A stretch of 64,000 nt of DNA from JAIESQ01 sp964495375. Lineage in GTDB: Bacteria > Planctomycetota > Planctomycetia > Pirellulales > JAEUIK01. Made by a program: the position numbers and the translations under genes. The stretch spans positions 1 through 64,000 of the forward strand of contig CAZBWM010000032.1 of assembly GCA_964495375.1 (NCBI GenBank). The letters run 5' to 3'. Below are positions 44,695 through 53,231 of the stretch, in pieces. Each line of letters opens with the position of its first letter. Within the stretch, counting starts at the first letter, position 1. Below the pieces are notes generated by a model. The model did not search any database. It was given only the letters and a program-made list of their open reading frames with translations, and had not been told where the DNA came from.

Positions 44695-45255
44695 ATGGCG
44701 TCGGATGACAAGCAACCTGAAGCCGCGATCTGGCCCGAGAAGGTGGTCGACGGCAAGTACGCGCGGCTTCTCGAACGTTAGCTAAGCAAATTGCGCGACG
44801 AGTCGGCGCACGGCACTCGCCGGCTGTTTCTCGACGACGTGTTCGTCACCGATCTGTTGGCGTTCTTGTACCCAACCATCCAATCGTTGCGTTCGATCGA
44901 GGATTTTAGTCAAACGTTGCAAGCCCAGAAGCAAGTCGCGCTGCGGAAGCTCTATCGCAGCACGCTTTACGACATCAACCAACTGGCAAATCCCGGGCGT
45001 TTGGCGCCGATCTTGAACGCTTTGCCAGCGCAACTTTTGCCGCGCGCCGACATCGCCGTGGCAAGTGTTGTGGCAGCGCGGGTCGCAGCCACCTTGGTCA
45101 ACTTTGTGCCAATCTGCGCGTTGCGAGACCACGTCCAGGTTATTCCAGTGTCCGCGCGAGGCCCGGGCAAGGGCCGCCAGGGGGTTCCGCACGCCAGTAA
45201 CACCGCGGTATGCAACTTGCAAATCGTGTCGTGCTCACCTGAAAGAAACGAGTGA
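44695..45255 (+). pseudogene. IS4-family transposase remnant with internal stop
   Basis: The reading frame from the ATG at 44695 carries a TAG at 44779-44781 and continues in the same frame to 45255. After that stop, DESAHGTRRLFLDDVFVTDL and LAFLYPTIQSLRSIEDFSQT resemble the N-terminal part of planctomycete IS4-type transposases, with LRKLYRSTLYDINQLA after them. From about base 45060 the frame no longer looks like a transposase, and no DDE catalytic region is present. It is therefore a decayed, truncated insertion-sequence fragment, inserted between the SYLF gene and a signalling operon. Confidence 0.65.
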
Positions 45256-45286
45256 GTCGCTTACGGACCGGGTCAGTGTGGAACCG

Positions 45287-45712
45287 ATGTCGACCGAAGA
45301 AGACAAACCGCTGCGGATTGCGCTGGCCGACGACAATCCCGATCTGCGCCGCGTGATGGCGCTGATGGTTGAGCGCTTGGGCCATCGCGCGGTGCTGACC
45401 GCCGCCGACGGCGCCGAGCTCATCGAACTCTGCTCGCCCGCCGAGATCGATATCGTCCTGGCCGATCTCGACATGCCGGAAGTTGATGGCCTGACCGCCG
45501 CGGAAGACCTCGCGCGGCGGGGTATTCCGGTCGTTTTGATCTCGGGCCACCGCGACGTCGATCAGGTTGTCGTGGAGCACGAGCCGATCGTCGCCTGCAT
45601 CCGCAAGCCGGCCACGCTCGAAAGTCTGCGGCAGGCCGTCGAGCAGGCCCGGCGCGCCGCCGCCCAACGGCACACAGATCCCCAGTCGCCACCAACGCGA
45701 AAGCTCTCATGA
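45287..45712 (+). CDS. Single-domain response regulator
   Basis: A 141-residue CheY-like receiver. The acid pocket is ALADDNPD, the phosphoacceptor is D60 in VLADLDMPEVDG, and the later VVLISGHRD and IRKPATLESL give the switch Ser and the conserved Lys. There is no output domain, so it may act by protein contact. Its stop overlaps the start of the ROK kinase by 4 bases (ATGA), so the two are coupled. The decayed transposase lies just upstream. Confidence 0.93.
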   Translation: MSTEEDKPLRIALADDNPDLRRVMALMVERLGHRAVLTAADGAELIELCSPAEIDIVLADLDMPEVDGLTAAEDLARRGIPVVLISGHRDVDQVVVEHEPIVACIRKPATLESLRQAVEQARRAAAQRHTDPQSPPTRKLS

Positions 45713-46437
45713 ACATTCTCGTCATCGATATCGGCGGCACCAACGTCAAGGTTTGGAAAACCGGCGAGCGCGAGAAGTGCAAGATCCCCTCAGGCAAGGA
45801 GCTGACGCCCCCAGCGCTCTTCGCCGAAGTGAAGAAGTGCGTGGAAGACTGGCCCGTCGACCGCGTCTCGCTCGGCTACCCAGGTGAGGTGGTCAACGGT
45901 CGCCCCGCTGCCGAGGCGATCAATCTCGGACCCGGCTGGGTCGACTTCGACTATCAATCGGCCTTCAACTGCCCGTTGAAGATCATGAACGACGCCTGCA
46001 TGCAGGCGCTGGGGAGCTACGAAGGAGGCAAGATGCTCTACCTCGGACTGGGAACGGGCATGGGCACCACGCTGATTCTCGACGGCACGATCATTCCGCT
46101 GGCCTTGGGGCATCTGAAGTTCTTCCGCGGCGAAACTTTCGATCACTATCTCAGCCGCAAAGGGCTCGAACTGCATGGCCTCAAGCGCTGGCGCCGCGCC
46201 GCGATCGAAGCGGCCAACGTGCTCAAGCCGGCTTTCCTGGTCGATTACGTGGTGCTGGGCGGAGGCAACGCCAAGAAACTCGAAGAGCTGCCCGAAGGAA
46301 TTCGCCGCGGCAGCAACGAGAACGCCTACTTCGGCGGCCTGAAAATGTGGCCCGCCGAGGAGCCCGCCGAAGGCAAGGCCACACTTTCGGTCGTCTCGCC
46401 GGCCGATGCGGAAGTGTCGCAAGTACGCGCATCGTGA
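45709..46437 (+). CDS. ROK-family sugar kinase (polyphosphate-glucokinase-like)
   Basis: The 242-residue protein begins LVIDIGGTNVKVWKTG, the ATP/polyphosphate-binding start of ROK kinases. It also has MNDACMQALGSYEGGKMLYLGLGTGMGTTLI, with its DAC and GTGMG motifs, and LVDYVVLGGGNAKKL. It resembles polyphosphate glucokinases (PpgK); whether polyphosphate or ATP is the donor cannot be told. Translationally coupled to the response regulator upstream, an unusual pairing that suggests shared regulation. Cytoplasmic. Confidence 0.85.
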   Translation: MNILVIDIGGTNVKVWKTGEREKCKIPSGKELTPPALFAEVKKCVEDWPVDRVSLGYPGEVVNGRPAAEAINLGPGWVDFDYQSAFNCPLKIMNDACMQALGSYEGGKMLYLGLGTGMGTTLILDGTIIPLALGHLKFFRGETFDHYLSRKGLELHGLKRWRRAAIEAANVLKPAFLVDYVVLGGGNAKKLEELPEGIRRGSNENAYFGGLKMWPAEEPAEGKATLSVVSPADAEVSQVRAS

Positions 46438-46660
46438 CCTGCTGCTGGCAGCGCGGCAGAATCGGCACATTTGGCCCGACCGCCAACTTCTGATCGTGCG
46501 GTCGACGCACGAGCGCTCACTTCTCGTCCGATCGGCCGCGCGCTCATGCTAGGTTTCTGTTGTTAGGCAGGCGGAAATTCGGTGACTGCGCGAGCGGTTC
46601 GCGCTCGACGCACGGTGCCCTTGTGCGCCGCAAGCATTCCCCCAGAAGCTGCGAACCGCC

Positions 46661-49600
46661 ATGCCTGCACAACAACTTGTCGATCTGGTCTGGGTGCTTG
46701 TTTCGTCTTGCCTGGTCATGCTGATGCAGGCTGGGTTCTGCTGCTTGGAGAGCGGTTTTGCCCGCGCCAAGAACAGCATCAACGTAGCGATCAAGAATTT
46801 GTTCGACTTTTGCGTGGCGAGCATCGCCTTCTGGGCGTTCGGCTTCGCGATCATGTTCGGGCTCACCTGGCATGGCTTGCTGGGGACGACTGGCTTCTTG
46901 TTTGACGGCCGACAGGATGCTCGCGCTTGGAGCTTCTTTTTTTTTCAGTGCATGTTCTGCGGCACCGCGACCACGATCATCTCGGGGGCCGTTGCCGAAC
47001 GGATGCGATTCTCGGGCTACGTCGTTACCAGCGCGCTTGTCTCGGGCTGCATCTATCCCGTCTTCGGTCATTGGGCCTGGGCAGGCGTTGATGTCGGCGC
47101 GCCGGTCGGCTGGCTTGGCCAGGCGGGCTTCATTGACTTCGCGGGCTCCACGGTTGTGCACTCGGTCGGCGGCTGGGTGTCGCTGGCGGCGATCCTGTTG
47201 ATTGGCCCACGCTTGGGACGCTTTGAGCCGGGTCGCCCGGCCATGCACGGCCACAACTTGCCGATGGCCGCGCTGGGTGTGTTTCTGCTCTGGTTCGGCT
47301 GGTTCGGTTTCAACGGCGGCAGCACGCTGGCCATGAACGCCCTGGTGCCGCGCATTCTAGTGAACACAAACCTTTCGGCCGCGGCGGGGGGGGCCGCGGC
47401 GCTGACGATCAGTTGGCTCGTACTGCGGCGCCCCGATACCGCGGTGATGATGAACGGCATGCTCGCCGGTCTGGTCTCGATCACGGCCGGCTGCCACGTC
47501 ACGAGCCCGGCCGCGGCCCTCGCGATTGGCGCCATCGGCGGTGTGCTCTGTTCAGTGATGACGTGGGTGCTCGAGCGGATTCGCATCGACGATGTCGTCG
47601 GCTCCGTGCCCGTACACGGCTTTTGCGGCGTGTGGGGAACGCTCGCGGTCGCTCTGTTGGGAAACGCCGAAGAGTGGGGGACGGGCCTGTCGCGACTCGG
47701 GCAGTTGGCCGTGCAAGCCAAGGGCGTGGGCGTTTGTTTTGGCTGGTCGTTCGGCGTGGGGCTCATCTTGCTGGGCGTCGTCAATCGCGTGGTCAAGTTG
47801 CGTGTCTCGCCCGAGGCGGAGCTCGAGGGGCTCAACGTCTCGGAACACGCCGTGGGGGCCGAACTGCTGGATCTGCTTACCGAGATGCACCACCAGCAAC
47901 AGGCAGGCGACTTCTCGCGGCCGGCTACGGTCGAACCACACACCGAGGTCGGCCTGATCGCCGCTCAGTACAACCACGTGCTCGAGCGCGTTAACGAAGA
48001 AATCCGTCAACGCGAGCAAGCGTGCGAAGCGCTGCGTGCCGCCGAAGCGAAGTATCGCAGCATTTTCGATCGGGCCGTCGAAGGCATTTTTCAAACCACG
48101 CCCGACGGCCAGTACCTCAGCGCGAATCCCGCGCTAGCGCTGCTGTACGGTTATGAATCACCGGCCGAGTTGATTGAGCAGCTCTCGGACGTGCGCCGGC
48201 AGTTGTATGTCGAACCCGCGCGGCGCGACGACTTCGTGGCGGCCCTGGAGCGCGACGGGCAAGTACACGATTTTCAGAGCGAGGTCTATCGCCGCGACGG
48301 CAGTACGATCTGGATTTCGGAGAACGCCCGCGAAGTGCGCGACGTCGACGGCCGGCTGCTGTATTACGAAGGGACGGTCGCCGACATTACCGCCCGTAAG
48401 CGCTCGCAAGAATTATTGCGCGAGAAAGAAGCCGCGGAGGCCGCCAGCCGCGCCAAGAGCCAGTTTCTGGCCAACATGAGTCACGAGATTCGCACGCCGC
48501 TGAACGGTGTGGTCGGCATGCTCGACCTCGTGGCCGCCACGGCGCTCGACGAGCGGCAGTCGCGCTTCGTGCGCATCGCCAAGGGATCGGCGGCGGCGCT
48601 ATTGAACGTCATCAACCAGATTCTTGATTTCTCCAAGATCGAAGCCGGCAAGATCGAGCTGGAACGGATCGAGTTCGAGCTGCCGACGTTGGTCGAGGAC
48701 ACGCTCGAGATGTTCGTGCAGCGGGCCGCGGAGAAGAAGATCGAGCTCGCCTGCCGCCTCGCGCCCGATCTCTGCGACGCGGTCGAAGGAGACCCCGACA
48801 AGCTCCGCCAGGTACTCATCAACCTGGTGAACAACGCCATCAAATTCACCGAGCGGGGCGAGGTGATCGTCGAGGTCACGCGGCAGCTCGGCGCCGACGG
48901 ACGGCCGTTGGCCCGGTTCACCGTTCGCGACACCGGCATCGGAGTGCCGGCCGAGAGTCTGCATCGTTTGTTTCAATCGTTCTCGCAAGTTGATCCGTCG
49001 ACGACGCGCAAGTACGGCGGCACCGGCCTGGGCTTGATGATCGCCAAGCGACTCGTCGAGCTGTGGCAGGGAGAGATAGGCGTGGAGAGTGCGCCGGGCA
49101 TCGGCTCGGCGTTCTGGTTCACCTATCCGCTCTGGCCGGCCAATGAGCGGCCGGCCCCGCGGCGACTTCCGCCGAGCACGCTGCGCGGACTTTCCGTGCT
49201 GGCAGTCGACGACAACGCGACGAACCTGGAAATCCTCCACGAGCAGCTCGCGAGTTGGGACTTTCGCCCCACAACGGTCGCGAGCGCGCCAGCTGCCTTG
49301 GCCGCGCTCGAGGCCGCGGCAGCCGCGGGCAAGCCCTTTCCATTAGCCATCCTCGACGTGCAAATGCCCGAAATGGATGGCTTTGATCTGGCGCGTGAGA
49401 TTCGCGCTCGCCCGCAGCATACTGGCACGCGTCTTGTGATGTTGACCTCACTCGGCGAGGCGCTCGATGAGACCTTGCGCGAGCAGCTTGGGCTGGCGGG
49501 CTATCTGCAGAAGCCTGCGCGGCAGTCGCGGTTGTTCGACGCACTTGTCGAGGCGCTTTGCGATCGCGAATCGACTGCGGCAACGGATTCACTGCCAGGC

Positions 49601-50548
49601 GAGCCCCGCCCCACGCCTCGCTCAACGCGAGCGCACGTCCTCGTCGCCGAAGATAACGAGGTGAATCAAATCGTCGTCTGCGAGCTGCTGACGCGGTGCG
49701 GCTGGACCTGTGAACTGGTTGGTGACGGTCAGGCAGCCGTCGAGCGGGCGCGCACGAACCACTTTGACCTGGTGCTCATGGACTGCCAGATGCCCAGGAT
49801 GGATGGCTTTCAGGCCACGACCGCGATCCGCCGGTTCGAAGCCGAGGCCACGGCCGCGGGCAAGCCGCGACACGTGCCGATCATCGCGCTGACGGCCAAT
49901 GCCATTCAAGGAGATCGCGAGCGCTGCCTGGCCGCCGGCATGGACGAATACCTCACCAAGCCGATTGATCCGGTTCAACTGGTGACGATCGTCGAGACGC
50001 TGATCGAATGCTCGGAGCGGGCGACGGGCAACTCCCACACAAGCGAGCCCAGTACGATCGAAGCGCAGCGGCAGGCGCCGCGCGACACAACCGCTGCGCC
50101 GCTGCCGGCTTCACGCGGCACACCCGCGTCAACGGTCCATCGGCCTGCCGCCCCATCAATTGCCCAGGGGTCAGCGCTGCCGGTGCTCGACCGCAAAGCG
50201 CTCGAGCGACGCTGCGGCGGCGACGACAAACTGGTCGCCCGCGTGCTCGATAAGTTTTCAGCGCGCCTCGATGAAACGGTCGAGGCACTGGCCGCGGCCT
50301 GTCGCGACGCTGATTTCAACGAGATCACCACCCGGGCGCACGCGTTGGGGGGCTCGGCCGGCAACACCGGAGCGCTGGCGATTGCGGCGCTCGCCATTGC
50401 CATGGAAAGCGACGCCCGCGCGCGGGATCTGCCGGCCAGTCGCCAGGCTCTAGCGCAGTTGCGCGCGGGGGCTCGCGACTGGCATCAGGAACTTTCGGCC
50501 GCGCCCGCTGGCCCGTCCCTTTCAACTTCCGTGAACGCAGGGGTTTAA
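46661..50548 (+). CDS. Amt ammonium transporter-hybrid kinase fusion with two receivers and HPt
   Basis: A 1295-residue fusion. Residues 1-385 form an 11-helix Amt/Rh channel with the twin histidines H167 (STVVHSVGGW) and H319 (VPVHGFCGVWG) intact, as in conducting Amt proteins. It then runs through a HAMP-like linker, a PAS domain (about 475-585), HisKA with H608 in MSHEIRTPLNG, HATPase (DTGIGVP, GTGLGLMIAKR), receiver 1 with D899, receiver 2 with D1041 and an HPt domain with H1227 in RAHALGGSAGN. It is predicted to couple ammonium binding or transport to a phosphorelay. The HD-GYP gene follows after 2 bases. Confidence 0.95.
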   Translation: MPAQQLVDLVWVLVSSCLVMLMQAGFCCLESGFARAKNSINVAIKNLFDFCVASIAFWAFGFAIMFGLTWHGLLGTTGFLFDGRQDARAWSFFFFQCMFCGTATTIISGAVAERMRFSGYVVTSALVSGCIYPVFGHWAWAGVDVGAPVGWLGQAGFIDFAGSTVVHSVGGWVSLAAILLIGPRLGRFEPGRPAMHGHNLPMAALGVFLLWFGWFGFNGGSTLAMNALVPRILVNTNLSAAAGGAAALTISWLVLRRPDTAVMMNGMLAGLVSITAGCHVTSPAAALAIGAIGGVLCSVMTWVLERIRIDDVVGSVPVHGFCGVWGTLAVALLGNAEEWGTGLSRLGQLAVQAKGVGVCFGWSFGVGLILLGVVNRVVKLRVSPEAELEGLNVSEHAVGAELLDLLTEMHHQQQAGDFSRPATVEPHTEVGLIAAQYNHVLERVNEEIRQREQACEALRAAEAKYRSIFDRAVEGIFQTTPDGQYLSANPALALLYGYESPAELIEQLSDVRRQLYVEPARRDDFVAALERDGQVHDFQSEVYRRDGSTIWISENAREVRDVDGRLLYYEGTVADITARKRSQELLREKEAAEAASRAKSQFLANMSHEIRTPLNGVVGMLDLVAATALDERQSRFVRIAKGSAAALLNVINQILDFSKIEAGKIELERIEFELPTLVEDTLEMFVQRAAEKKIELACRLAPDLCDAVEGDPDKLRQVLINLVNNAIKFTERGEVIVEVTRQLGADGRPLARFTVRDTGIGVPAESLHRLFQSFSQVDPSTTRKYGGTGLGLMIAKRLVELWQGEIGVESAPGIGSAFWFTYPLWPANERPAPRRLPPSTLRGLSVLAVDDNATNLEILHEQLASWDFRPTTVASAPAALAALEAAAAAGKPFPLAILDVQMPEMDGFDLAREIRARPQHTGTRLVMLTSLGEALDETLREQLGLAGYLQKPARQSRLFDALVEALCDRESTAATDSLPGEPRPTPRSTRAHVLVAEDNEVNQIVVCELLTRCGWTCELVGDGQAAVERARTNHFDLVLMDCQMPRMDGFQATTAIRRFEAEATAAGKPRHVPIIALTANAIQGDRERCLAAGMDEYLTKPIDPVQLVTIVETLIECSERATGNSHTSEPSTIEAQRQAPRDTTAAPLPASRGTPASTVHRPAAPSIAQGSALPVLDRKALERRCGGDDKLVARVLDKFSARLDETVEALAAACRDADFNEITTRAHALGGSAGNTGALAIAALAIAMESDARARDLPASRQALAQLRAGARDWHQELSAAPAGPSLSTSVNAGV

Positions 50549-50550
50549 GC

Positions 50551-51594
50551 ATGCAACCGGTGTTGGTTGTGGACGACGACGAGATCACGCGCGAGCTGAT
50601 CGAGCACACGCTCGTCAGCGCCGGATACGAGGTGCAAACCGCCTGCGACGGCCAGGCCGCGCTCGAGATCATCCGTCGCGACGACACGCGGCTGGTAGTT
50701 TCCGATTGGGAAATGCCGGGCATGCAGGGGGACGAGCTCTGCCGAGCGGTTCGCGCTGCCGATCTTTCGGCCTACGTCTATATCATTTTGCTTACCAGCC
50801 TGCATGGACCCGATCAGGTCGTCGCTGGCCTGAACGCCGGGGCCGACGACTTTATCAGCAAACCGTTCAATCGCGACGAATTGATCGTGCGGATGCGGGC
50901 GGGCGAACGCGTGTTGTCGCTCGAGACTCGCGACGTGACGATCTTCGCCCTGGCGCGGCTCGCCGAATCGCGCGATAGCGACACCGGCGCGCACCTCGAG
51001 CGGGTGCAAAGCTATTCGCGCGCGCTGGCGCAGCACTTGGCGCTCCGCGACGGCTTTCGCCGACTGGTCGATCCGGAATTCGTGCGGCTGATCTATCTCA
51101 CCAGCCCCTTGCACGATATCGGTAAGGTGGGCGTGCCCGATTGCGTGCTGCTCAAGCCGGGGCAGCTCAACGAGCACGAGTTCGCGATCATGCAGACACA
51201 TACGACGCTCGGTGCTCAGACGTTGACCGCGGCGATGGCCCGGTATCCGCACGCCAAGTTCTTGCAGATGGCGCGCGACATCGCGGCCACGCATCACGAG
51301 CGTTTCGACGGCAGCGGTTACCCTGCCGGCTTGCGCGGCGAGGCGATCCCGCTGTCGGGGCGGATCGTCGCATTGGCCGATGTCTACGACGCGCTCACTT
51401 CGCGACGGGTCTATAAGCCCGCGCTGACGCATGAGATCGCCCGCTCGATGATCGTCGCCGAGGCGGGAAAACACTTCGATCCCGAGGTGGTCGCTGCGTT
51501 TCTCTCGGCGGAGAATGAGTTCCTCGCCATCAGCGATAGGTACGATCGGGCAAGCGACACGCCGGACGAAGTCGCCGAGCTTGTCGCCGGTTGA
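50551..51594 (+). CDS. Response regulator with HD-GYP output (c-di-GMP phosphodiesterase)
   Basis: A 347-residue protein with an N-terminal receiver (D52 in VVSDWEMPG) and a C-terminal HD-GYP domain, with HD at residues 188-189 (HDIGKVGVPD) and GYP at 256-258 (HHERFDGSGYPAG). HD-GYP enzymes degrade c-di-GMP. The gap to the Amt-kinase stop is 2 bases, so they are almost certainly cotranscribed, and this is the likely phosphorelay output. The ribosome site may be GCAGGGG, inside the upstream coding end. Confidence 0.96.
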   Translation: MQPVLVVDDDEITRELIEHTLVSAGYEVQTACDGQAALEIIRRDDTRLVVSDWEMPGMQGDELCRAVRAADLSAYVYIILLTSLHGPDQVVAGLNAGADDFISKPFNRDELIVRMRAGERVLSLETRDVTIFALARLAESRDSDTGAHLERVQSYSRALAQHLALRDGFRRLVDPEFVRLIYLTSPLHDIGKVGVPDCVLLKPGQLNEHEFAIMQTHTTLGAQTLTAAMARYPHAKFLQMARDIAATHHERFDGSGYPAGLRGEAIPLSGRIVALADVYDALTSRRVYKPALTHEIARSMIVAEAGKHFDPEVVAAFLSAENEFLAISDRYDRASDTPDEVAELVAG

Positions 51595-51635
51595 GTCGCG
51601 GCAGTTGCGCAAACTGCGTTGTTTGCCACGGGCAA

Positions 51636-52043
51636 TCAGTGCAGCAGGCCCCAGCCGTAGACGATCACGAACGTCGTGAATAGCAGGCTCAGCAGGTGAT
51701 AGCCCGCTCGCAGCCACCACGTGGTGAGAAACTGCTTGGCTGCCAGCAAGGGTTGCAGCGACAAGCGAATGCCCCAGAACGCCGCGCCGTAAGCGCAGAA
51801 CGAGCGCGCCAGTCGCGAGCCGGCCGCCAACTCGTCGGCGTTGACCAGGCAGATCAGCCCCAAGCTGACGATCGACAGCACCACGTAGCCGCCGTAGATC
51901 CAGAACAATTGTCGCACCAGTTTGGGAAGCCCGGCCAGCTCGCGTCGCCAGTCGAGCCGCACGGGCACGAGCGCCGACGCCACGAGCACGCAAAGTTGTC
52001 CGCAGCCGAGCCAGAAGATCGCATCGACGAGGTTCAGGTTCAT
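51636..52043 (-). CDS. Small membrane protein of the MBOAT pair
   Basis: The start at 52043 is chosen for its GGAGGTG site. The protein of about 135 residues has four or so membrane segments (AIFWLGCGQLCVLVASALV, GGYVVLSIVSLGLICLV, FCAYGAAFWGIRLSLQ, LLFTTFVIVYGWGL). Its ATG overlaps the MBOAT stop by 4 bases (52040-52043), so they are coupled. No family recognised. Confidence 0.8.
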   Translation of the reverse strand: MNLNLVDAIFWLGCGQLCVLVASALVPVRLDWRRELAGLPKLVRQLFWIYGGYVVLSIVSLGLICLVNADELAAGSRLARSFCAYGAAFWGIRLSLQPLLAAKQFLTTWWLRAGYHLLSLLFTTFVIVYGWGLLH

Positions 52044-52921
52044 CGTACACCTCCGATCGCGTGCAGAAACGGCACCACGACGCGCATCACAAACGGCGGA
52101 TGAAACAACAGCGGGCACGGGATCACTAGCACTGCCAGACAAAACAACCAGCCGCGGACTCCGTGCCCCAGGCCCGCGGCGCGGCCCCAGCAGCTACGCT
52201 CCAGCAGGATCGCCGCGGCTTGAATTAAGAAGAACAGCGCCGGCAGGCCGTATCCTCCGCCCGCCGGTAACGAAATCACGACATCGTGTACCAGCCCGCT
52301 AACGAGGAACGCGAGCACGAGCGCGCCGACGGGGCCGAACTTGCGCACCATCGGGCGAAACAGCAGCCGATGCGTCAGGTCGCGGAAGGCCAGGTTCCAA
52401 CGCTGTCCCCAGAATTCGCTCACGCCGCGCGACGTCAGCGGCCATTTCATGATCGGCACGGCGTCGATGTCCGCCTGTCGATACACGCACGAGAGAACGT
52501 GAAACAAGCCGAAGTGCAGCACCAGCACGATGCCCAGCATGCCGACCCAACCGACGAGATACTCGCGGAACGCATCGGCCGCCACCGGCGCGGTAGGCAT
52601 GGTGGTTGACGCAGCGATGCCGGGCATCATCGCGGGCAGCAGCTTCGGCACCACAACCCGCAGAATGACGAGGCCCGCGGTGAACTTGGCCGCCGCGAAA
52701 GCCCACTCGCCGAGCGTCGGCCGCTTCGCCCGATTGCCAAACAAGAAGCCATCGGCGTCCATGCCTGGCCAGGCCAGGAGATAGCACGCGTGCTTCCAGA
52801 CGGGCGCTGTGCCACGGCCGTGCATGAACCAGCTCGTCAACTTTAGTGCGGCATAAATGGCGACAGCCAAGAGCCACATCATGCCCCAACGCGGCAGCAC
52901 GGCGCTATCGAACCAATCCAT
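52040..52921 (-). CDS. MBOAT-family acyltransferase (wax-synthase-like)
   Basis: The ATG at 52921 (MDWFDSAVLPRWGM) is preferred over a TTG at 52996. The 293-residue integral membrane protein has GVSEFWGQRWNLAFRDLTHR and FLVSGLVHDVVISLPAGGGY, the signature of MBOAT_2/wax-ester-synthase-type O-acyltransferases; the likely catalytic His is in SGLVHD. It would transfer an acyl group to an alcohol or lipid at the membrane. Cotranscribed with the small membrane protein downstream. Confidence 0.87.
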   Translation of the reverse strand: MDWFDSAVLPRWGMMWLLAVAIYAALKLTSWFMHGRGTAPVWKHACYLLAWPGMDADGFLFGNRAKRPTLGEWAFAAAKFTAGLVILRVVVPKLLPAMMPGIAASTTMPTAPVAADAFREYLVGWVGMLGIVLVLHFGLFHVLSCVYRQADIDAVPIMKWPLTSRGVSEFWGQRWNLAFRDLTHRLLFRPMVRKFGPVGALVLAFLVSGLVHDVVISLPAGGGYGLPALFFLIQAAAILLERSCWGRAAGLGHGVRGWLFCLAVLVIPCPLLFHPPFVMRVVVPFLHAIGGVR

Positions 52922-53231
52922 GTCTGCCCAGCCGATCACAACGCACCTCAAAACTCCCGCGACGGACGAATCGAAGAAATCGCTCGCGGCGCCCAATCCT
53001 TGTCACCAATCGCGTCGCCAAGCAATTAACCGCAATCGCCGAGCAGCAATAACCGCGGCCAGGTAGTAGGCCGTGCGCAAAATCGCCGCCTACGCGTCGC
53101 TGAATATCCGCGATGTCCCTGCTATCCTGCTCTGGGGCAATGATGCACCGCGCTGGAGCGTTCGAGCATTCGAGCGACCTGCGTGCATCGCTCGCGCCGG
53201 CGACGTAGCCGGCAATTCGCTCGTCACCCGG

